NCBI GenBank assembly: GCA_039589195.1
Contig: JBDHHV010000070.1
Span: forward strand, 1-30,156
Direction: 5' to 3'
DNA: 30,156 nucleotides
DNA from: JBDHAC01 sp039589195
Lineage (GTDB): Bacteria; Gemmatimonadota; Gemmatimonadetes; Palauibacterales; Palauibacteraceae
Numbering within the stretch: the first letter of the stretch is position 1; each line of letters begins with the position of its first letter. Shown here piece after piece: positions 18,288 through 25,707 of the stretch. The translations under genes and the position numbers were made by a program. A model generated the notes under the pieces. It made no database searches, was not told where the DNA came from, and worked only from the letters and a program-made list of their open reading frames with translations.

Positions 18288-21200
18288 TCACTCGCTGGTC
18301 TCCGGGGGCTCACCGCCCACGAGCACGTTTGGCACGCCACGCTCGCGTAGCATGGAGTTGAACGCTGCGAGCTCGTCCGCGACGAGCGCGCGGAAGCGCC
18401 CCTCCAGCTCCGCCACCTGCGCCACGAGCACCTCCGCGAGCGCCACCTGCTGGTCGGTCGGTGGATCGTCGGACCCGTTGATCGCGCGCGCCAGGTAGCC
18501 GATGCGAGCGTTCAGGAGCCGCTTCCAGCGAAGCCCGTCCTGCCCGGTCCCGGTATGACGCAGGTCGAAGAACTCGTTCTCGATCTCCTTGAGCTGGTCC
18601 TCGATCTCGCCGGCCGGGTCGAGGATCGACTCTCTGTCCTCCCAATCGGCGTCATCGAGCCGGTCACGCAGACCGTCCAGCTGGACGCGGATCCACTCGA
18701 TCTCGTTGATCAGTTTCGCGCCCCGGTCCTGCGCGTAGTACAACGACTCGAGCACCGGCATCTGCGCGAGGATATCGGCCTCCGAGCCCGTCGAGTTCGG
18801 GTCCTTGAGCACCGTGAGCTCACGGGTGAGCTCCGCCTCGCCGACCGTAAGCCTGACGGTGTAGCGACCCGGGGGCATCACGATCGACATCCGCGGGCTG
18901 TCCGGTGCCGATCGCCAGCCGCGATCGGGGATGGGCACGTGTGGGTTCTCCTCGACCTTGGTGCGAAGCTTGGCCTCGGTGGTGCGCTCGCCGCGGAGAT
19001 CCCAGTGCACGCGGTGCAGCCCCGCCTCATCGTCGAGATCCTCGAGCTCCACGACCTGCTCTCCATCCGCATCGAGGACTGCGAGCTCGAGGTCGGTGTC
19101 CTCGTCGAGATCCTCCGGCAGGTAGTAGTGGATCGTCGCTCCGTATTCCGGGTTCTCGCCCGCCGCCGGGTCACCGGGCTGGCTCATGGGCGACTCCTTG
19201 AAGCGGAAGCGGTACGCGGGTCGGGGGACGAACAACAACGCGCCACCGTTGGCGCTCCCGGCGTTCGAGACTCCGTCGCTGGCCGTCCCGCCGCGGGAGG
19301 TGCCGTTACCCGCGGTGCTGACGTTCACCTCACCGGCCTGCCACCGCAGCGCCAGCTGCTGGAGTGGCGTGATGTCGTCCAGGATCCAGAATCCGCGGCC
19401 ATACGTGGCCACCACGAGGTCGTTGAAGTGATCCTGAACGACCAACCAATGCACCGGAGCGTGCGGCAGGTTGGATTGGAGCGAGTGCCAACTCCCCCCG
19501 TCATCGAACGAGACCCAAAGACCGTTCTCCGTTCCGGCATACAGCAGCCCGGCCTGCACAGGGTCCTCCTGGATCACGTGCGTGTAGCTGAGTGCTCCGC
19601 GCGGGATTCCGCCGTCGATCCGCCGCCAGGTCTGGCCGTAGTCGGTGGTCTTGTAGAGGTACGGATCGCGGTCGTTCACCTGGTGCAAGTCGGCGGAGAG
19701 GTAGGCGGTCCCCGCGGCGTGTCGCGAGGGGGCGATGTTCGAGATGGTCCCGAGCGGCGGCAGCCCCGGGAGGTTTGCGGTGACGTCCGTCCACGTCCCG
19801 CCGCCATCGCGCGTGATCTGCACCAGCCCGTCGTTCATCCCGACCCAGATCACGCCGGCTTCGATCGGGGACTCGGCGATCGCGAACACGGTGGGCGCCA
19901 TCGTGGGGCCCGCATCGTCGAGCGTCAGACCCCCCGTGCGCCGCTGGAGCTCGGGGTCGTCCGTCGTCAGGTCGGGGCTGATCACCTCCCAGCTCTGGCC
20001 GCCGTTGGTGGTCATGTGCACGTACTGGCTGCCCACGTACACCCGGTCGTGGTCGTGCGGGGAGATCTCGATCGGAAAGGTCCACTGCCACCGGAACTCG
20101 AGCTCCTCGCCCGGCCAGCTCTCCACGGCCAGCGGCCACACCGAGACGTTGCGCGTGTGACCGGTCACCAGATCGTGCCGGTCCAGGATCCCGTCGTAAC
20201 ACCCCGTCCACACGGTGCGGTGGTCGACGGTGTCGGGCACCGCGAAGCCCGTCTCGCACCCGCCCACCGAGCGCCACTCACCGACCGGGATCGAGCCACC
20301 CGTGAGCGAGTTGGACGGACCGTGGCTGGAGGGCCCATCCTGACGGTTGCCGTACACGTAGTATGGGATCCGCTTGTCGACGTTGGCGTGGTACATCTGC
20401 GCGATCGGGAGCTGCGGGCGGTACCACGACTTCCCGCGGTTGGAAGAGATCGAGATCCCCTGATCGTGGCCGACGATCATCCGCTCGGGGTCGAGCGGGT
20501 CGATCCACATGTCGTGGTGATCGCCTCCCGGCTGACGCTCCATGCGGGCATGCGTCCGCCCGCCATCCAGCGAGACGCTCTGACGGAGCGCCATGAAGTA
20601 GACTTCGTCCGCGTCTCCAGGGGATGCGAGGAGACGCGTGTAGTAGAGCGGACGCGCGGTGAGGTCGTTGCTGGGGTTCACCATGTCCCATGAGTCACCG
20701 CCGTCATCGGAGCGCCACAGTACGCCCTGAAACGGGTCCGAGGGGGCGAACTCGTTGTTGGAGCTGGTCTCGATGAGCGCGAAGATGCGATCGGAGTTCG
20801 CGGCCGAGATGTCGAGCCCGATCTTCCCCCACGGCTTGTCCGGGAGCCCGTCCTCCTCGAGCTCGGTCCACGTGTCGCCCCCATCGCGCGACAGCCACAG
20901 ACCGGAGCCCGGCCCGCCGCTCTTCCGGCTGAAGGTGTCCACGTAGATCTCCCACATGCCCGCGAACAGGATGCGCGGGTTGTTGGGGTCCATGACGAGA
21001 TCGGAGCATCCGGTGTTCTCATCGATGAACAGGACTTGCTCCCACGTCTCGCCGCCATCGCGCGTCCGGTACACGCCGCGCTCGGGTTGAGCCCCGTAGG
21101 TGTGACCGAGAGCGCAGGCGTACACGAGGTCCGGGTCGCGCGGGTGAATCCGTACGCGTCCGATCCGGCCCGTCGAGTCGAGGCCGCGGTGCTCCCAGTT

Positions 21201-21689
21201 CCCGCCGCGGTCGGTCGAGCGGTAGATCCCGTCTCCAACCGAGATGTTCGCGCGGATGAACGTCTCGCCCGTTCCCGCCCACAGCACGTTGGGATCGGAA
21301 GGCGCGAGCGCGAGCGAGCCGATCGAGGACACGGGCTGGTCGTCGAACACGGGCGTCCAGACGACCCCGCCGTCCGTGGATTTGAAGATCCCGCCCGAGG
21401 CCGCGCCGATGTAGTAGACGTTGGGGTCTCCCGGCTCGCCGATCACCGAGATCACCCGGTTCCCGAGCGGTCCGATATGGCGGTACTCCAACTCATCGAA
21501 AAAGTCCTCCGTGATCACCCCGTCCTCCTGCGCCGCGAGAGATGACGGGTCGAGGGTGACGGCTGTGGCCGAGGCAGCGAGGACTACTGCGAGCGCGATC
21601 GCGGGGACAAAGCCAGCGGTGACGGCTTCGAGCCTTGCCGCAGGCCGCGAAGCGAGATCAGGGCAGGTGACGCTTGGAGATGTGCGCAT
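18288..21689 (-). CDS. Secreted Asp-box (BNR/VPS10-like) beta-propeller protein
   Basis: The 1133-residue protein has an N-terminal hydrophobic leader (residues about 24-45, then SLAAQED). I count ten Asp-box motifs of the S/T-x-D-x-G-x-x-W type between residues about 104 and 730, for example STDGGVVW, TRDGGETW, SRDGGDTW, TTNGGQSW and SFDDGGSW. Such repeats build sortilin/VPS10- or sialidase-like propellers. A Gly/Ser/Thr linker near 785-810 leads to a beta-rich segment, and residues about 990-1110 are charged and helical, perhaps coiled coil. No catalytic residues for a glycosidase can be assigned. The role is probably binding or handling of extracellular protein or glycan. GGGAG lies about nine bases before the ATG. 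It is divergent from the DUF4350-like gene. Confidence 0.9.
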   Translation of the reverse strand: MRTSPSVTCPDLASRPAARLEAVTAGFVPAIALAVVLAASATAVTLDPSSLAAQEDGVITEDFFDELEYRHIGPLGNRVISVIGEPGDPNVYYIGAASGGIFKSTDGGVVWTPVFDDQPVSSIGSLALAPSDPNVLWAGTGETFIRANISVGDGIYRSTDRGGNWEHRGLDSTGRIGRVRIHPRDPDLVYACALGHTYGAQPERGVYRTRDGGETWEQVLFIDENTGCSDLVMDPNNPRILFAGMWEIYVDTFSRKSGGPGSGLWLSRDGGDTWTELEEDGLPDKPWGKIGLDISAANSDRIFALIETSSNNEFAPSDPFQGVLWRSDDGGDSWDMVNPSNDLTARPLYYTRLLASPGDADEVYFMALRQSVSLDGGRTHARMERQPGGDHHDMWIDPLDPERMIVGHDQGISISSNRGKSWYRPQLPIAQMYHANVDKRIPYYVYGNRQDGPSSHGPSNSLTGGSIPVGEWRSVGGCETGFAVPDTVDHRTVWTGCYDGILDRHDLVTGHTRNVSVWPLAVESWPGEELEFRWQWTFPIEISPHDHDRVYVGSQYVHMTTNGGQSWEVISPDLTTDDPELQRRTGGLTLDDAGPTMAPTVFAIAESPIEAGVIWVGMNDGLVQITRDGGGTWTDVTANLPGLPPLGTISNIAPSRHAAGTAYLSADLHQVNDRDPYLYKTTDYGQTWRRIDGGIPRGALSYTHVIQEDPVQAGLLYAGTENGLWVSFDDGGSWHSLQSNLPHAPVHWLVVQDHFNDLVVATYGRGFWILDDITPLQQLALRWQAGEVNVSTAGNGTSRGGTASDGVSNAGSANGGALLFVPRPAYRFRFKESPMSQPGDPAAGENPEYGATIHYYLPEDLDEDTDLELAVLDADGEQVVELEDLDDEAGLHRVHWDLRGERTTEAKLRTKVEENPHVPIPDRGWRSAPDSPRMSIVMPPGRYTVRLTVGEAELTRELTVLKDPNSTGSEADILAQMPVLESLYYAQDRGAKLINEIEWIRVQLDGLRDRLDDADWEDRESILDPAGEIEDQLKEIENEFFDLRHTGTGQDGLRWKRLLNARIGYLARAINGSDDPPTDQQVALAEVLVAQVAELEGRFRALVADELAAFNSMLRERGVPNVLVGGEPPETSE

Positions 21690-21838
21690 GTTCTAATGCT
21701 CCCGGAATCACTCCAGTGGACGGCAGCGGGTCACGCGACTGAAGACTGCTAGGCGACCAGCGCCTTCCACAATAGGTAGCCGGTAATAAGTTGAGGTCGC
21801 TGCGGTGAGTGTCGTTTCTTGACCGAGGAGGTATCGAC
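21690..21838. promoter_or_regulatory. Divergent intergenic region
   Basis: These 149 bases lie between two divergent genes for exported proteins and must hold both promoters. The patch at 21768-21795 is AT-richer than its surroundings. No convincing -35/-10 pair could be assigned. The strong GAGGAGG at 21825-21831, seven bases before GTG 21839, fixes the start of the plus-strand gene. Confidence 0.4.
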
Positions 21839-22816
21839 GTGAGCGTACCGGGCTCAGGAGGAACACGGAAGCTCGTGCGAGCGCTCGCGCTCGTTGTGCT
21901 CGTATCGCCGTTGGCCTCGGGCGTGGGTACCGTCCAAGCGCTCCATGCCCAGCAGGTCGCCGATACGGCGTACACGCCCCCGATCCTGGATCCCGAGTTC
22001 CCGGAAGGCGAGGGGCCGCTCGTGTTGATCGACGAAGCGCACTTCAACTTCCACACGGCCGATGGGCGCTACCTGGCGTTCGCGCGTCTTCTCCGGCGCG
22101 ACGGTTTTGTGGTGGAGCCGAGCACCCAGCCGTTCACGAGTGCGGTGCTGGCTCGAGCGGACGTACTCGTGATCGCGAACGCGCTCGCCGAGAAAGACGC
22201 GGACACCGACGACTGGTCGCTTCCGACGCCGTCCGCTTTCATGCGAGCGGAGATCGATGCAGTAGAGGAGTGGGTGCGGGAGGGGGGATCGCTGCTGCTG
22301 ATCGCCGATCACATGCCGATTCCGGGCGCGGCGGAAGCGCTGGCGGCCTCGTTCGGTCTGAGGTTCCAGAACGGATTCGCCGTCGACACGGTCACCGGGC
22401 GCGGGACCGCGACGTTCCGACGCACGGATGGCTCCCTGCGCCTACACCCGATCATCGATGGCCGCACGCCCGACGAGCGCGTCGACTCGGTGACGGCGTT
22501 CATGGGGCAAGCCTTTCGCGCCGATGGCGATGCGGAGCCTCTGATGGTCCTGGACGAGAACTGGATTCTGCTCCTCCCCGAGGTCGCGTGGGAGTTCTCC
22601 GAGACGACCCCGCGCATCCCCGCCGCCAACCTGCTCCAGGGTGCCGTTCTCGAGCACGGCGCCGGCCGGGTGGCGGCCTTTGGCGAGGCGGCGATGTTCT
22701 CCGCACAGGTCAGCGGCGCCGGCCGGACCCCCATGGGCATGAACGTGCCGGCCGCCGACCAGAACTACAGGCTGGCCCTGAACGTCCTCCACTGGCTGAT
22801 CGGCAGGCTGGACTAG
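21839..22816 (+). CDS. Exported DUF4350-like protein
   Basis: The 325-residue product has a signal peptide (LVRALALVVLVSPLAS, then ALHAQQ). Near residue 56 it has VLIDEAHFNFHTADGRYLAF, followed by LLRRDGFVVE, ADVLVIANAL, WVREGGSLLLIADHMP near 145-160, and AAFGEAAMFSAQ near 280. This succession matches DUF4350/GATase-like proteins of the GldG/IFT52 type, which have a flavodoxin-like fold and no proven enzyme activity. Position GTG 21839 is preferred to the upstream ATG 21809 because of the GAGGAGG site. No operon partner follows; the next 470 bases are non-coding. Confidence 0.8.
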   Translation: MSVPGSGGTRKLVRALALVVLVSPLASGVGTVQALHAQQVADTAYTPPILDPEFPEGEGPLVLIDEAHFNFHTADGRYLAFARLLRRDGFVVEPSTQPFTSAVLARADVLVIANALAEKDADTDDWSLPTPSAFMRAEIDAVEEWVREGGSLLLIADHMPIPGAAEALAASFGLRFQNGFAVDTVTGRGTATFRRTDGSLRLHPIIDGRTPDERVDSVTAFMGQAFRADGDAEPLMVLDENWILLLPEVAWEFSETTPRIPAANLLQGAVLEHGAGRVAAFGEAAMFSAQVSGAGRTPMGMNVPAADQNYRLALNVLHWLIGRLD

Positions 22817-22909
22817 CTCTGAGTCGCAGGAACGTTGCTCAGCGGATTTCGGTGTCGGTCAGCCAGGGGGGAGGCGGAGGACGCCCGCGTCGGAGGAAAA
22901 CCGGCGGGA

Positions 22910-22925
22910 CGTTTCAGCTGAAACG
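22910..22925. repeat. Perfect 16-base palindrome
   Basis: CGTTTCAGCTGAAACG is its own reverse complement. It stands out as an AT-richer symmetric site in GC-rich surroundings and could be a protein-binding site. It is too compact, with no loop, to be a typical terminator. Confidence 0.6.
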
Positions 22926-23079
22926 CGCGCCCCACCCTCGAGCGCCGCGCAGCCCATCCTGACGCCCTCGGCCGGCGCCCTGCATCCCATCGCGATCCTC
23001 TCTCTCAGGTTGAAGAAGCGCTTCCCTATCCCCTTGAAGATACGGGACGCTATCAACGGGCTCTGAACGCGCCGCGTGC

Positions 23080-23115
23080 GCCGGGTCGGTCCCCCGGGTG
23101 CGCCGGGGACCCGGC
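23080..23115. terminator. Bulged GC-rich hairpin
   Basis: GCCGGGT plus TCCCC at 23080-23094 pairs with GGGGACCCGGC at 23105-23115, leaving a three-base bulge and a ten-base loop. It lies 264 bases beyond the DUF4350-like stop. Its role as a terminator is uncertain, because no T-run follows. Confidence 0.35.
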
Positions 23116-23184
23116 TCAGGGTGACCAACGTCCTTGCGACACACGACTAGCCAGGGCTCGGCGCGGGTCGCGCTGTCCAGCAAA

Positions 23185-23238
23185 GCGGGGCAAATAGAAC
23201 CGGGGTCGAGATGGCTCCCGACCCCGGCTAGGCCCCGC
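23185..23238 (-). terminator. Nested double-stem hairpin downstream of the lipoprotein gene
   Basis: An outer stem GCGGGGC (23185-23191) with GCCCCGC (23232-23238) encloses an inner nine-base perfect stem CCGGGGTCG (23200-23208) with CGACCCCGG (23219-23227). Read on the minus strand, the structure follows the lipoprotein gene and is followed by TTT. Termination or 3'-end protection of that mRNA is the simplest reading. Confidence 0.5.
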
Positions 23239-23241
23239 GAT

Positions 23242-23258
23242 CTGACGCGACGCGTCAG
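23242..23258. repeat. 17-base near-perfect palindrome
   Basis: CTGACGCG and CGCGTCAG flank a single A. It lies between the nested hairpin and the lipoprotein stop and may form part of the same 3' structure, or be a separate binding site. Confidence 0.5.
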
Positions 23259-23263
23259 CCTTC

Positions 23264-23296
23264 GTGGCCTACATGTGGCCTGCATGTGGCTTACAT
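23264..23296. repeat. Three tandem 11-bp units across a stop codon
   Basis: GTGGCCTACAT, GTGGCCTGCAT and GTGGCTTACAT follow each other directly. The third unit contains the stop codon of the minus-strand lipoprotein gene. Each unit differs from the others at one or two positions, so this is an old slippage or a small selected array. Confidence 0.7.
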
Positions 23297-23809
23297 GTCG
23301 TCATCGTCCATGTCGTCGTCATGGCCCTCGCCCTCGTCCGGCGTGAGGGTCGTCCCGGCATCCACTGCGGCCTTCCACTCGCCGTCGACCTTGACCCAGA
23401 CGGTCACGTACTCACCGTGGGCCTCACCGAGCGCGCCCGCACCGTCGGGGTCGACAGTCCACGCACCCCTCTCGTAGGCCATGTCACCCGACGCGGCGAC
23501 CGTCACGACGTTGGGGGTCCAGCTGACCACCGCGTCGGGCATCTCGGCGAAGTCCGCCTGGGCCTGCGCCTGGATCGCCGGGGGACCCATGACCATCACG
23601 CCGTCGAAGATCGTGGTGCCATCGGTCGTGAACATGGCCGAGACGCCCTCGGCGTTTTGCGCCTGAACGGCTTCCATCCATTGTCCGGAACGGTCACGTA
23701 TCGCCTGCGCCTCCGCGGCGAGATCTACAATCGGGCCACTGTCGGCCGGGGTGCACGCGGCGAGCGCGCCCGCGCCGACCGCGGTCAATAGAGCACGTGT
23801 GGTACGCAT
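23291..23809 (-). CDS. DUF4440/SnoaL-like lipoprotein with acidic tail
   Basis: The 172-residue product has a lipoprotein signal with lipobox LAAC (Cys19). The mature part has a cone-shaped NTF2-like pattern: IRDRSGQWMEAVQAQNAEGV, then MFTTDGTTIFDGVMVMGPPAI and YVTVWVKVDGEWKAAVD. DUF4440/SnoaL relatives bind small hydrophobic ligands or catalyse isomerisations, but no catalytic residues can be singled out. The C-terminus ends in an Asp/His/Met-rich tail (GHDDDMDDDDM) that could bind metal. ATG 23809 is fixed by a perfect AGGAGG at 23816-23821, six bases upstream; the frame is open ten codons more. It follows the peptidase gene by 23 bases and is probably co-transcribed with it. Confidence 0.85.
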   Translation of the reverse strand: MRTTRALLTAVGAGALAACTPADSGPIVDLAAEAQAIRDRSGQWMEAVQAQNAEGVSAMFTTDGTTIFDGVMVMGPPAIQAQAQADFAEMPDAVVSWTPNVVTVAASGDMAYERGAWTVDPDGAGALGEAHGEYVTVWVKVDGEWKAAVDAGTTLTPDEGEGHDDDMDDDDM

Positions 23810-23832
23810 ACGAATCCTCCTGTTGTGGTGGC

Positions 23833-25578
23833 TTACCATGTTTCCATCATCTCCTTGACGGCATACGTCGGTCTGATGTCTACCGGTACGCTCTCCAGCT
23901 TGTCGATCGCGGCGGACAGGATCTCCGGTACCTGGCCGTAGCGCTCCATGAACTCACCTGCGCCGTCGTAATCCCCGGTCGCCTGAAGCATGAGGAATTC
24001 ACCCGCCAGGTCCGAGATCACACCGGGGATCGCATCGAGGTCCACGCTGAACCGGCCCGTTTCGGGGTCGTGCCGTAGCGCCCCGCGCTCGACGAAGTAG
24101 TTGAACTGCATCAGGCAGCCTTTCCCGTGCGCCTCTGTGACGCCGAAGCGGACGCATCGGAACAGGCTCGCCGCGTGGCTCGTGTAGACCTGCCGCTGGA
24201 AGTCCGTGTCGTACACGCCGCGTTCGGAGAGCACTCCCAGGCTGTGCACGCCGACGACGTCGGCCTTGGCCTCCTCGAAGGCCGAGTACCGTTCGGCCAG
24301 CGCCTGGTTGACGGTGACTCCGTCGCTCCCCGTCACGTAGTCGGGCCCGAGCCCGTGCGCGAGCTCGTGCACCAGAACGCTCGTGTAGAAGGGCTCGACA
24401 TTCACATCGGCCATCTGATCCTCGTCCATCAGGACTTCGGCGATCGGCTTGAGGATCTTCTCGAACTTGGCCTGGATGATGTTGGCGAGCATGACCTTCT
24501 TCGATCCCTCCTGCTCTCGTACGCGAGCGTCGTTGGGGAGGTTGAAGGCCAGCGTCTGCACCCCCGCTCTCGTGTCGCCCGCCGTGTAGACCTCGGTCAC
24601 GACCGAGATCGGCGATGTGAACGGGCGATCCAGGTACTTGTGCTCGTCCGGGATCGGGAGCGCCGCCTCCAGATCGGGCATGTGGGAAACCAGCTCCTCC
24701 AGCCGGGCGCTCTCCATCGGATCGCGGATGGTGAGGAAGGACTCGAAGGCGGCCTTCAGGCCCTTGAGGTTGTCCTCGTACACTTCGTACGGCCCGATCG
24801 TCGGGTCGATCAGGTTGTCCCCGATCCGCATCCAGGCCACATCGCTCTCGAAGTAGTCGTTCGAGAGGAAGGCGTCTGCGCGCGTCTCGAGGAAGCGCTT
24901 CAGCGACTCGTTGTCGCTGAGCCCCGCCGCCTCGTGGAGCAGGCGCGCGGCCTCCTCCAACTCGGCCCCGTACGCCTCCGAGTACGGCACCGCGATGAAC
25001 GACTCGCCGTCCCTCCGGATCACCGTGAAGTACGACGAGAAGGCGGCTTCGTCCTCCGGGTGCGCCTCCAGCCAGGCGTCGATGTCCTCGCGCGTGATGT
25101 CCTCGGGGTAGTAACCGGCCCCTTCCGGCTTGGCTCCGACGTCGAGGAAGGGGAGGTCCTCCTCGAGCCGGTCCCAGGGGCCGTACATGATGTCGAAGTA
25201 TTCGCGGGCCGCATCCAGGCCCGGGCCCTCGGCGTCGGCCAGGGCCCCGGCGAGCGCCTCGTTCCCCGCCCACACCTGATCCCGGAAGAGATCATCGAGG
25301 ATGTCGGAGGCCTGCACGAGCTTCTTCATGGCCTGCCGTTGCCGGTCATCGAGCAGAGACTCGTCGAACGTCACGCGGACCGGCGCGAACCGCGCCAGGC
25401 GATCCTCGATCTCTGTGGCGTCGATGCCATCCGCGAGCCGGGCGGCATTCTCCGCCGAGCCATACTCCGCCGTGGTCATGGCCGTCTCTTCCGGTGCGCA
25501 GGCAGCCACCATGGCGGCCGCCACGGCACCGGCCGCGGCAGCGGTGAGACGCGCCCGGAAACGTGAGGGTGTGTTCAT
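23833..25578 (-). CDS. M49-like zinc peptidase lipoprotein
   Basis: The 581-residue protein has a lipoprotein signal with lipobox VAAC (Cys27). The zinc site reads HELAHG at 404-409, with EEAKAD at 435-440 supplying the third ligand. This matches the bacterial/NUDT3-type branch of the dipeptidyl-peptidase III (M49) family, which has HExxH-G-x-GP instead of the HExxxH of classical DPP III. The acidic N-terminal half carries the substrate-cleft segments of these proteins. It probably acts on oligopeptides from the periplasmic face of a membrane. The ribosome site is weak (GGCGGG). It is 129 bases downstream of the repeat/TonB gene and 23 bases upstream of the DUF4440-like lipoprotein gene. Confidence 0.82.
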   Translation of the reverse strand: MNTPSRFRARLTAAAAGAVAAAMVAACAPEETAMTTAEYGSAENAARLADGIDATEIEDRLARFAPVRVTFDESLLDDRQRQAMKKLVQASDILDDLFRDQVWAGNEALAGALADAEGPGLDAAREYFDIMYGPWDRLEEDLPFLDVGAKPEGAGYYPEDITREDIDAWLEAHPEDEAAFSSYFTVIRRDGESFIAVPYSEAYGAELEEAARLLHEAAGLSDNESLKRFLETRADAFLSNDYFESDVAWMRIGDNLIDPTIGPYEVYEDNLKGLKAAFESFLTIRDPMESARLEELVSHMPDLEAALPIPDEHKYLDRPFTSPISVVTEVYTAGDTRAGVQTLAFNLPNDARVREQEGSKKVMLANIIQAKFEKILKPIAEVLMDEDQMADVNVEPFYTSVLVHELAHGLGPDYVTGSDGVTVNQALAERYSAFEEAKADVVGVHSLGVLSERGVYDTDFQRQVYTSHAASLFRCVRFGVTEAHGKGCLMQFNYFVERGALRHDPETGRFSVDLDAIPGVISDLAGEFLMLQATGDYDGAGEFMERYGQVPEILSAAIDKLESVPVDIRPTYAVKEMMETW

Positions 25579-25707
25579 CGGATTACCCGCCGAGATCTCA
25601 GGTAGAAAGGACTTCTGACGATTGCTTCAGTGCCCTCGAAGATGGCTTCGATTCGGAAGGAGACGCCAGCCTCGAACACGCGGGTGGCGCAACACGGCGG
25701 GCAACGG

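Larger units (their letters stand above)
22817..23290. other. Non-coding, inverted-repeat-rich stretch
   Basis: No supported gene lies here. The region holds a perfect 16-base palindrome, three GC-rich hairpins and a short tandem repeat, each listed separately. It is the meeting point of two convergent transcripts (the DUF4350-like gene and the lipoprotein gene), so part of this structure is probably for termination. Confidence 0.6.

Noticed and set aside
18555..20693. A 712-codon plus-strand open frame opposite the propeller gene
   Set aside because: It has low-complexity composition typical of an antisense shadow. The minus strand has ten Asp boxes and a signal peptide.
22859..23128. An 89-codon minus-strand open frame in the structured island
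   Set aside because: No domain, no ribosome site, and it runs through a palindrome and a hairpin. It is more likely non-coding DNA.
23264..23296. A possible CRISPR-like array
   Set aside because: The units are 11 bases, directly abutting with no spacers, and only three in number. No cas genes are present.
24127..25566. A long plus-strand open frame opposite the M49-like peptidase gene
   Set aside because: Same shadow effect. The lipobox and zinc motifs on the minus strand define the real gene.
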